Assembly: GCA_002412705.1 (NCBI GenBank)
Contig: DHVO01000123.1
Coordinates: 8,529-22,956, forward strand
Direction: 5' to 3'
Source of the DNA: Bacteroidales bacterium UBA5206
GTDB taxonomy: Bacteria; Bacteroidota; Bacteroidia; Bacteroidales; Tenuifilaceae
Length of the DNA: 14,428 bases
This document shows positions 1 through 6,467 of this stretch, one piece after another. The translations under genes and the position numbers were made by a program. The notes under the pieces are model-generated. The model ran no database searches. It saw only the letters and a list, made by a program, of their open reading frames with translations, and was not told the origin of the DNA. Position 1 is the stretch's first letter, and each line of letters opens with the position of its first letter.

Positions 1-112
1 CCCTCTTTTTCGCTATTGAATAGTATTAGGCGGACTATTTTTTGAATCAGCATTTTGGTGTTTCAACAGTTTTTTTGGTAGATGATTAGAATAATTGGAA
101 CTAACCTTTTGC

Positions 113-120
113 TACTTTTG
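113..120 (+). promoter_or_regulatory. Candidate Bacteroidetes -7 element (TACTTTTG)
   Basis: TACTTTTG matches the Bacteroidetes sigma-ABfr -7 consensus TAnnTTTG exactly and sits 10 bp before the ATG at 131. No TTTG -33 element is present at the expected spacing of about 20 bp. If it is used, the 5' leader would be only a few bases, so this may be a chance match. Confidence 0.3.
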
Positions 121-130
121 ACACACTTTT

Positions 131-1270
131 ATGGATACAATTACGCTAGCAAACATATTTGTGCCCTTATCGGCTGCTGTTACATCGTTTGTAATAGTAT
201 CGTTGTATTTGTTTTACAGTAAGGATAAGTGGCAAAATCGCACGGTGAACATTCTTTGGTTCTACTTTATTTGCTGCATTGTAAACTGGAGTTCAATACT
301 CTTTTACTTCTATGTTCCCAATGTTTTTGTGGTGCTCAACTCCATAGTGCTATTTACCTTTGTTGCTGTTCAGGTTCTTTTTTACAAGATTCTTTTCTCC
401 TTAACCAAAGTTGATGCAGGGGAGCGCTTCTCCAATTTTCACTTTCTTGTTCCTACTGTGCTGTTTCTGTTTCTCTCCATCCTGATGCTTGTTACTCCGT
501 ATGAGTATCAGCTACAGTCTGTGTTGGGGCAGGGAAGGTACACGGGTGGGAGCTACCTGTTTTTTGTGGTATCCAACTCTAAAATGCCCATACGGCTTCT
601 GTTTAGCGTATTTTATACTGTGCTGAGCTTTGCTAGGCTGCACGCCTATAGAAAGCGGGTTGTACACTACTCTGCTAACTACGATAAGAGCTCGTTGCAA
701 TGGGTAAACACCTACCTTTTGCTCTCTATTAGTTTGATTCCCATTCCGCTAATGGGAATTATATTGTCAAGAGGAGAGGCGGCTGCTTCGGTATTTCTTT
801 CTGTTCAGAATTTGCTGATTCTGTTTCAGTACGCATTCCTTTGCTTTCATATTGTAAGGCAGAACTACATTTATCTTGATGATAAAAGCCTTCCCAACCA
901 TTCTGCAAATCTATCAACAGCTATTCCCGAACCAGAAACGGGGCAAGTTGTAGAGCAGTATGCTAGGGTTAAGCTAACTAAGGCCGAGTTTGAGAGTTAC
1001 ATCGCTCAATCAAAACCATACCTAAACTCCGATTTGCGGCTAACAGATATTGCTGCCGATTTAAACACCAACAGAACTTACCTCTCTACGTTTATTAATG
1101 GCGAGTATGGCGTTAATTTTAATAGGCTGATTAATAGGTACAGGCTGCAGGAGCTGGAGCGCATAAGGCAGCTTTGCCCCTCCAATGGCAAATCGGAAAA
1201 GGAGATGGTTGAGGAGGTTGGCTTTGGCAGCTACAAGAACTATAGGCGATTCATATCGCAGAAGGATTGA
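131..1270 (+). CDS. Membrane-anchored AraC-family transcriptional regulator (about 7 TM helices + C-terminal HTH)
   Basis: A 379-residue protein with an N-terminal membrane domain and a C-terminal DNA-binding domain. Seven hydrophobic segments are visible at roughly residues 8-30, 38-60, 62-90, 104-122, 152-172, 192-212 and 219-243. A polar linker follows, then an AraC-type helix-turn-helix from about residue 295; the first HTH is clear (RLTDIAADLNTNRTYLS, around 304-320). The second HTH is short: it reads EEVGFGSYKNYRRF and stops five residues later, so the usual G-x-(S/T)-P-x-x-(Y/F)R tail is absent. The likely role is to sense a membrane or periplasmic signal and regulate transcription from the membrane; the ligand and targets are unknown. 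The stop codon lies 8 bp from the stop of the convergent TPR/AraC gene. The ATG at 131 is the first methionine and begins directly before the first helix. The family call is secure; the function is inferred. Confidence 0.85.
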   Translation: MDTITLANIFVPLSAAVTSFVIVSLYLFYSKDKWQNRTVNILWFYFICCIVNWSSILFYFYVPNVFVVLNSIVLFTFVAVQVLFYKILFSLTKVDAGERFSNFHFLVPTVLFLFLSILMLVTPYEYQLQSVLGQGRYTGGSYLFFVVSNSKMPIRLLFSVFYTVLSFARLHAYRKRVVHYSANYDKSSLQWVNTYLLLSISLIPIPLMGIILSRGEAAASVFLSVQNLLILFQYAFLCFHIVRQNYIYLDDKSLPNHSANLSTAIPEPETGQVVEQYARVKLTKAEFESYIAQSKPYLNSDLRLTDIAADLNTNRTYLSTFINGEYGVNFNRLINRYRLQELERIRQLCPSNGKSEKEMVEEVGFGSYKNYRRFISQKD

Positions 1271-1278
1271 GGGGGGCG

Positions 1279-3009
1279 CTACACCTCAGCCCTTTTGCTC
1301 TTCTCCTTGGCTATGTTTCGGAACTCGGTTGGCGACATGCCATAGTAGTCGCGAAACAACCGGTAGTAAGTGGAGCGTGATGTGAAACCACAATCCTCGC
1401 CAACGGCGTCAACCGGGAGCTTTGGCAGTTCTATAAGCATGTTACCTGCCTGCACCAGCCTTATTCTGTTTAGGTACTCAGTCACTGTCATGCCATTGGC
1501 GCATGCCTTTATTGCTTCGGCCAGATATGTTGTGTTGGTTCCTAGTGAATCGGCTAGTTCCTTTCTCCCAAGTTTGGGGTTAGTAAAGTGTTGCTTCTCT
1601 GTTAGCAGGTTGTTCAGTGCGCGAAAAAGTATCTGCTCCTTGCTAAGCGTATCCTCGGGAATGCTCCTGAACGCCTGCTCCGCTTGGCTCTCAACCTGTT
1701 GTATTCGGCGTATCTTCTCGTAAAGAATCCTGTTTTTGCGCTTTAGTCTTACCGTATAGGCTATGTATCCCAAAAGGATAAGCAGCAGGAATCCGCTAAT
1801 GGTTATTACAATGGCCAGCTGCGTTTTCGATACCTTTTTCTCCAGTATCAACCTGTCAACCTCATATATGGTGCGCAGCTCATTAAGCTGCTCGGCTGTA
1901 CTTGCCGATGAGAGGGAATCCCTAATGGGTATTATTTCGTGGTACAGGAGTGCTGCCTCGGCGTGTCGTTTGGCCGATAGTAGTATGTCGGCGCGTTGCT
2001 CCTTGGTGTCTAGTAGGCCGCGACTGTTGCTGCCCTGCATGTTTAGTTCCAATCGCTTTGAGTTGTACGCTAATGCAGTGTCGTACTCCTTTTGTAACTG
2101 GTAGTATCTTGCGTAGCTGCGTAGCAACTTGAGGTGTGCTATAGGGGCATTGCCCTCTGTTAGGCTTTCGGCCATACGTAGCAGCTTTAGGGACTGTTCC
2201 CTACCTCCAGTTTCCATCTCTGCCTCGGCCATAGCAAGGTAGCAGTACCTGTATTTGCTGTCGAGGTCAGATACCTCATAGCCTTTCGCTTCGTAGCGTT
2301 TCTTTAGTAAATCCAGTTTCTCTTTCCATGCAGCAGTAATCGATTTTAGCTTCACGTATTCCGCTGCTCCCGATAGCACCTCGCTGTAGTTCTCGTAGGT
2401 GCCCATCAGGAGGGTTTGGTCATCCATGTCCGATAGCAACTCTATAGCTTGGGCATAGGCTATGCTTGCCTCCTTTGTGTTTTGCATGTGATGGTACACA
2501 TCGCCAATGCAGTAAGAGGCAACCCCAAGGCCGTAGTTGTTGTTTCGGTTGCGGGCATCGGCGTAAATTCTTTTTGCCTCCTGAAGCGCAGTTTGATACT
2601 GATTTTGGTAGATATGCAAATCAACAAGTAGCGACCAGCTGTTGTAGTATAGCTCCCACTGCTGGTTAGATGCAAAGAAGCTGAGATTGGATGGTAACGC
2701 TGCAATCAGCGCATCGTTCATGTCGTAGTTGTAGTAGCAAACCATTTTGCTTTGGCGGGCAAAAGCCTCCTCTTTGATGTTGCCCTGTCTGTGCGCCTCG
2801 GCAATGTACTCATCCAAGCAGTTAAGCTCTACTAGTGAATCGTCCAGAGCAAATGCTATCCCGCAAAGGTTGCTGTAAGCCTGCAACCTCTCTTCACCCT
2901 TAAGCGTTGGGAGTAGGGCCCTAATGGAGTCCTGAGGCGAAATGGCAAAAACGTAACTTGCTGAAAGAGTTAGTATATAGGATAGGAGTAGCTTTATGGT
3001 TGTTTTCAT
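1279..3009 (-). CDS. TPR-sensor transmembrane AraC-family transcriptional regulator
   Basis: A 576-residue protein. Its N-terminal signal-like segment is at residues 1-22 (ending SASYVFA). A long helical region with TPR character follows (about 30-380; for example the repeat pairs near 160-195 and 295-355). One transmembrane helix lies at about 397-420, followed by a basic stop-transfer stretch (RLKRKNR), a short coiled coil and a full AraC-type HTH domain at about 478-570 with a canonical end (GFTSRSTYYRLFRDYYGMSP). The topology implies a periplasmic TPR sensor and a cytoplasmic DNA-binding domain; this layout is common in Bacteroidetes regulators. The ATG at 3009 is chosen because the signal-like segment starts there. 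It is convergent with the other membrane AraC gene, with an 8-bp gap between stops. Signal and target genes are unknown. Possible promoter traces upstream are weak (TACCTTTA at 3096-3103). Confidence 0.88.
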   Translation of the reverse strand: MKTTIKLLLSYILTLSASYVFAISPQDSIRALLPTLKGEERLQAYSNLCGIAFALDDSLVELNCLDEYIAEAHRQGNIKEEAFARQSKMVCYYNYDMNDALIAALPSNLSFFASNQQWELYYNSWSLLVDLHIYQNQYQTALQEAKRIYADARNRNNNYGLGVASYCIGDVYHHMQNTKEASIAYAQAIELLSDMDDQTLLMGTYENYSEVLSGAAEYVKLKSITAAWKEKLDLLKKRYEAKGYEVSDLDSKYRYCYLAMAEAEMETGGREQSLKLLRMAESLTEGNAPIAHLKLLRSYARYYQLQKEYDTALAYNSKRLELNMQGSNSRGLLDTKEQRADILLSAKRHAEAALLYHEIIPIRDSLSSASTAEQLNELRTIYEVDRLILEKKVSKTQLAIVITISGFLLLILLGYIAYTVRLKRKNRILYEKIRRIQQVESQAEQAFRSIPEDTLSKEQILFRALNNLLTEKQHFTNPKLGRKELADSLGTNTTYLAEAIKACANGMTVTEYLNRIRLVQAGNMLIELPKLPVDAVGEDCGFTSRSTYYRLFRDYYGMSPTEFRNIAKEKSKRAEV

Positions 3010-3151
3010 GCTTCTGTTAATGATTACATTGTATAAAACGATTTGATTAGCGTTTAGTAAACACAGTTCCTTTATCTAATCTGCAAAAACTAGAGTAAAG
3101 GTAATATTTCAGTTTTTATACAATTATGCTATAGGGCAGGAATGGTGAGTA

Positions 3152-3571
3152 TCAGAAACTCAGCTTTAGCTTAATCAGCTCAATGGTCCATTCTAATTCG
3201 ATGCTAGAGGTAATGTTGAACTGTATGGTTCTACCCTCGGCATATTTATTGGCATCTAGCAATAGCTGCTTAATCGGCTCTGGGAAGTTGCTGGCTAAAA
3301 TTGCATCGGTTGCCTTCTCTCCAAAGGTTAGCACCACCCTAAAGTATTTCTCTTTTGGGATGATGAAAAGAACGTTTCTCTTTTTGGTAAACAACTTGAG
3401 AATCCATCCCGATTTCTGGTTGTAGAATTTCCATTCGGTTTTAAAATCGCCATACTGTGTTTCAATAAAAGAAGTTAGGGTATCAAGTAACTGTTTGGCG
3501 TTGCCCAAGTCGTAGGCCAACATGGTATCATCGGGCTGTATGAATTTTTCGGTGTATAGGCTTGCTGACAT
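3152..3571 (-). CDS. DUF3788-family-like small protein
   Basis: A 139-residue protein with no signal peptide and no membrane helix, so probably cytoplasmic. Its composition and layout resemble the DUF3788 family, whose members are of similar length. The recognisable points are an early segment that includes the Trp of TEWKFYNQKSGW (46-56) and a central beta-rich stretch, LFTKKRNVLFIIPKEKYFRV (60-79). The F-G-E-K-A motif (84-88) comes next, and the protein ends with a short beta/helix. The biochemical function is unknown; no catalytic motif can be seen. The ATG at 3571 is the first in frame. The gene is separated by 136 bp from the lipoprotein gene upstream and by 142 bp from the TPR regulator downstream. 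A -7-like box lies 46 bp before the start, so it is probably its own transcription unit. The family assignment is by recognition, not by a search. Confidence 0.7.
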   Translation of the reverse strand: MSASLYTEKFIQPDDTMLAYDLGNAKQLLDTLTSFIETQYGDFKTEWKFYNQKSGWILKLFTKKRNVLFIIPKEKYFRVVLTFGEKATDAILASNFPEPIKQLLLDANKYAEGRTIQFNITSSIELEWTIELIKLKLSF

Positions 3572-3617
3572 AATGGTGCGGTTTTGTTATTAGAAATCAA
3601 TTTGGTTAATGAGAACC

Positions 3618-3625
3618 CAAAAATA
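3618..3625 (-). promoter_or_regulatory. Candidate -7 element (TATTTTTG) for the DUF3788-like gene
   Basis: On the minus strand the sequence reads TATTTTTG, an exact match to TAnnTTTG, 46 bp before the ATG at 3571. No TTTG -33 box is seen at the standard spacing. A small dyad, TGACA-N6-TGTCA, lies just upstream (3637-3652). Confidence 0.4.
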
Positions 3626-3707
3626 GTATAGCGGAGTGACAGCCCTATGTCAGCAGAATATCTTGTTAAAGGTATTTTATTAAAAGAGCAATCTAAATAA
3701 TGAAACC

Positions 3708-4613
3708 TTAATTTGATTTGTCGGCAGCGGTAATAAACTGATTTGGCGTGGTGTTGTAAGCATAGTCTATAAGTGTAACAATTTCCGTGTTCTTGTCGAA
3801 ATCAACACGAAGCCACCCAAAATAGATGGAGCCATTAATGTTGTTCTGAATGGCAACTACTTGAGGCGAGTTACTCCATGAGCCCTCATAAGTTATTTGT
3901 CCATTAGTTAGAGTGTTTCTTATAACAAGGGCGTTATGGTCGCTTGTCCAGCGTTGGTCGTTATTTAAGGAGGAGTCAATAATAGCACCAGCAGGTTCTG
4001 GAACAAGAAAGCCCATACTCAAGAAATTTTCAGGTATAGCTACTCCTGCTTTTATTTGATTATATCCAATTGGATTAATGCCTGCGTATAGTCTGTCCCC
4101 CTTACTGCCAGCCGTTAGTTCAAGGAATATTGTGAAGTCAACTTGTCCATCGTTTGTTATATCAAGTATAATGGGCAATGGCTCCCCCGCTCTAACTGTT
4201 CTTCCATCGGCTTTGTAAACCAATGTGTTTTCTTTGTTGGTTGTAAAGCTAATTTGATTCCCATAAGCAACACCTGTATTACTCCTAGCGAAAGCCCTAA
4301 CGTAGTATTGTTGGTTGGCCTGCAAATTTGTAATGAGGCTAGTGAACGGCTCTTCTCCTTGTCCATTGGTGGTTTTTGTTTGAAGCGTAATTGTGGGGTT
4401 GGGTTTTGTGTCCCAGCACACACCTTTCTCTTCAATGAGTTGCCCGTTGTTTCTAATTTCTGTTCCTCCAGAATAGGCCGATTTAGTGGTGATGTTAGAG
4501 ATTGCTACAGTTTGTATTGAGGGGAGAACTTGTTCATTATCTGTTTTGCTACACCCCAAGAATAGTGTTGCTTGAAGGAGGAATATAAGCAGAAACGGTT
4601 GTCCTTTTATCAT
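3708..4613 (-). CDS. Surface or periplasmic lipoprotein with fibronectin-like domain
   Basis: A 301-residue lipoprotein from the ATG at 4613; a GTG directly before it would add one residue and is less likely. The signal peptide ends in the lipobox LFLG-C with Cys21, followed by S-K-T-D-N-E. Residues about 34-125 form the Bacteroidetes-type fibronectin-like module: ITTKSAYSGG, GVCWDT (64-69), a TTNGQGEEPF turn and YYVRAFARSNTGVAYGNQISFTT. A second domain (130-301) carries a D-x-T-x-D-G-x-x-D loop (151-159), possibly metal-binding, and ends in the YFGWLRV (264-270) and DYAYNTTPN (283-291) signatures. I recognise the latter from extracellular proteins of Bacteroidetes. No enzymatic motif is visible. 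It is the last gene of the glycosyltransferase operon, 10 bp after the UPF0104 gene, which suggests a shared envelope role or that it is a glycosylation target (inference). Confidence 0.82.
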   Translation of the reverse strand: MIKGQPFLLIFLLQATLFLGCSKTDNEQVLPSIQTVAISNITTKSAYSGGTEIRNNGQLIEEKGVCWDTKPNPTITLQTKTTNGQGEEPFTSLITNLQANQQYYVRAFARSNTGVAYGNQISFTTNKENTLVYKADGRTVRAGEPLPIILDITNDGQVDFTIFLELTAGSKGDRLYAGINPIGYNQIKAGVAIPENFLSMGFLVPEPAGAIIDSSLNNDQRWTSDHNALVIRNTLTNGQITYEGSWSNSPQVVAIQNNINGSIYFGWLRVDFDKNTEIVTLIDYAYNTTPNQFITAADKSN

Positions 4614-4623
4614 CACTTTAAGA

Positions 4624-5517
4624 TTAGCTTTTAACTTGATAATTGGTTTTGCTTGCCATAAAACCTGCTAAAAATACAAATACCTCGCCCGATGTGAACC
4701 ACAATCTAGCAGCAATGGCAATGGTGGTGGCTAGCTCAATGGGCACGCCAAACGTGGTTAGTCCAAGGGTTATAATTCCTTCGCGTACCCCCAATCCTCC
4801 AGGAACAATTACCGCAATTAGTCCAAGCGTTACGCTTAGAGGGAAAACAAAGGCAACTAGCGGCGATATGGATGGCGATATTGCGCTTACAAACAGGTAA
4901 AAGCCGCTACTCCACAAAGCCCAATACAAAAGAATAACTCGGGTCATGGGAAGCGCTTCGGCAAAGGTAACTGGAGGTATAATGAATTCCCGTTTAAAGA
5001 TAAGCTGAAAAAGGTACTCCGCTAAACGGCGTAGCCAGCCCGAGAAATTAAACAGGGTAAGCCCAATTATTAGCACTAGAACAAGTGCAATTAGCCCGTG
5101 TGTGCCTGTGGGGCCAAATATTATGGCAAGCGATAGTAGTAGCCCAAGCCAAATGTAAACTAGCTGCTCTTTTAACGATACAAACGAGGTCATTTTTAGC
5201 GAATGCCCTTCCAATGATACCTTTGATGCGCGACCCAGTATAACCCATATCTTGCCTGGAATAAACTTGGCAAAAACCGATAGTCCGTGTGAGCTTAATG
5301 CGCTTTTGTAGGGTATAACAATGCCATGTATCTTAAGTGCTCGTTGCCAGCTTAACGCGCTGGATAGGAATCCCATCCAGAGCAATAACGTTGATGCTAC
5401 AAGTTTTACGGGGTTAACCTGTAGCGCGGCAATGCTCAGGTAATCGTACTGGTACAGGTAAACCACCAGAAAAATTAGCCCGATGTAGATTAGCGCATTG
5501 AAAAAGAGCTTACGCAC
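4624..5517 (-). CDS. UPF0104 / LPG-synthase-TM-like integral membrane protein
   Basis: A 297-residue polytopic membrane protein with about eight hydrophobic segments. The hallmark motifs of the lysylphosphatidylglycerol-synthase transmembrane family are present: KFIPGKIW at 84-91 and PGGLGVREG at 239-247. The soluble aminoacyl-transfer domain of MprF is absent, so it is not expected to make lysyl-PG. Stand-alone members are often encoded beside, or fused to, polyprenyl-phosphate sugar synthases, and a role in lipid-linked substrate translocation is often proposed but not settled. The start is GTG at 5517, two bases after the TAG of the preceding GT2 gene; no in-frame ATG lies near the N-terminus before the family region. 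The spacing indicates translational coupling with its GT2 partner. Confidence 0.85.
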   Translation of the reverse strand: MRKLFFNALIYIGLIFLVVYLYQYDYLSIAALQVNPVKLVASTLLLWMGFLSSALSWQRALKIHGIVIPYKSALSSHGLSVFAKFIPGKIWVILGRASKVSLEGHSLKMTSFVSLKEQLVYIWLGLLLSLAIIFGPTGTHGLIALVLVLIIGLTLFNFSGWLRRLAEYLFQLIFKREFIIPPVTFAEALPMTRVILLYWALWSSGFYLFVSAISPSISPLVAFVFPLSVTLGLIAVIVPGGLGVREGIITLGLTTFGVPIELATTIAIAARLWFTSGEVFVFLAGFMASKTNYQVKS

Positions 5518-5519
5518 AG

Positions 5520-6467
5520 CTATCGTAGGTGTTTGTTGTTATCCATATCAAACCACATGGCAAATAGTATAAACTGTATGCCCATTATTACAGCGAACAT
5601 CCAAGCAAGAAAGTTAACCTTTGGAATGTGGTTAAAGGCTATCCAAAAGTACATAAAGCGAACAAATAGTGGGATACTAGCAGCCATTAGGAAAAAACCA
5701 AAGAAGTAGAAGAAGACCAGAGGGTGGAAATCTCGAATTACATATTTCTCCTTAAGCCTAAAAAAGAACTGCTTTATGAGTAGCCAGCCAATGGTAAACA
5801 CAACATGGTGAACCTTCATCTTACTCTTTTCGCCAACGTTGTAAACGGGTTTGGTAATAATGTCGCGTACCCTAAAGTTGTATATGTTAAGTCTTACCAA
5901 AAGGTCGTTGGGCTGTCCGTAACGTTTGTACATCTTGTCCCAATCAATTAGCTGCAAGGGCTCCTTTCCAATGGCTGTGTAGCCGCTTTGCGAATCGGCG
6001 ATGTGCCAGTAGCCCGATGCTATTTTGGTTAGCAACGATAGTATGGAGTTGCCAAAGTACCTAACCTTAGGTATTTGGTTGAAGGCATCGCCGTAGAATA
6101 GCCTGTTGGTTTTGGTGTAATCGGTTTCACCGTTAACAATAGGCTCTATTAGTTTAGGCAGCTCATCTGGATCCATTTGTCCGTCGCCAGCCATAACCAC
6201 GGCAATATCCATGTTGTTATCCCTAGCCCATTTGTACCCCGAGGCAATGGCTCCGCCCACACCTTGATTCTTATCGTGCTTAATAAGCACCACTTTGGGG
6301 TTATCCTGCTGTGCACGTTCTATAACCTTTACTGTGTTGTCGCGGCTAACATCGTCAATAACAACAATGGCATCAATATAATCGGGAATGGTTGCAATAA
6401 CCTGCTCTATTTGCGACTCCTCGTTGTAGCAGGGCACTACAACTGCTATTTGCTTATTCTGATACAT
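5520..6467 (-). CDS. GT2 glycosyltransferase, DPM1-like, with two C-terminal TM helices
   Basis: A 315-residue family-2 glycosyltransferase. The GT-A nucleotide-sugar fold is marked by VVVPCYNEE (9-17), VVIDDVSRDNT (35-45) and the metal-site region MAGDGQMDP (92-100). The acceptor-side motif ADSQSGYTAI lies at 157-166. Two hydrophobic helices at about 249-275 and 285-306 anchor it in the inner membrane. Enzymes of this type transfer a sugar from a nucleotide donor to polyprenyl phosphate on the cytoplasmic side; which sugar is used cannot be read from the sequence. The ATG at 6467 lies inside the 3' end of the upstream GT-C gene (14-nt overlap), and the next gene begins 2 nt after its stop, so translation is likely coupled. 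Its product would be a plausible donor for that GT-C enzyme (inference). Confidence 0.92.
   Translation of the reverse strand: MYQNKQIAVVVPCYNEESQIEQVIATIPDYIDAIVVIDDVSRDNTVKVIERAQQDNPKVVLIKHDKNQGVGGAIASGYKWARDNNMDIAVVMAGDGQMDPDELPKLIEPIVNGETDYTKTNRLFYGDAFNQIPKVRYFGNSILSLLTKIASGYWHIADSQSGYTAIGKEPLQLIDWDKMYKRYGQPNDLLVRLNIYNFRVRDIITKPVYNVGEKSKMKVHHVVFTIGWLLIKQFFFRLKEKYVIRDFHPLVFFYFFGFFLMAASIPLFVRFMYFWIAFNHIPKVNFLAWMFAVIMGIQFILFAMWFDMDNNKHLR

Noticed and set aside
4624..5517. MprF-type lysyl-phosphatidylglycerol synthase
   Set aside because: Only the membrane domain is present at 297 residues; the catalytic aminoacyl-transfer domain is missing.
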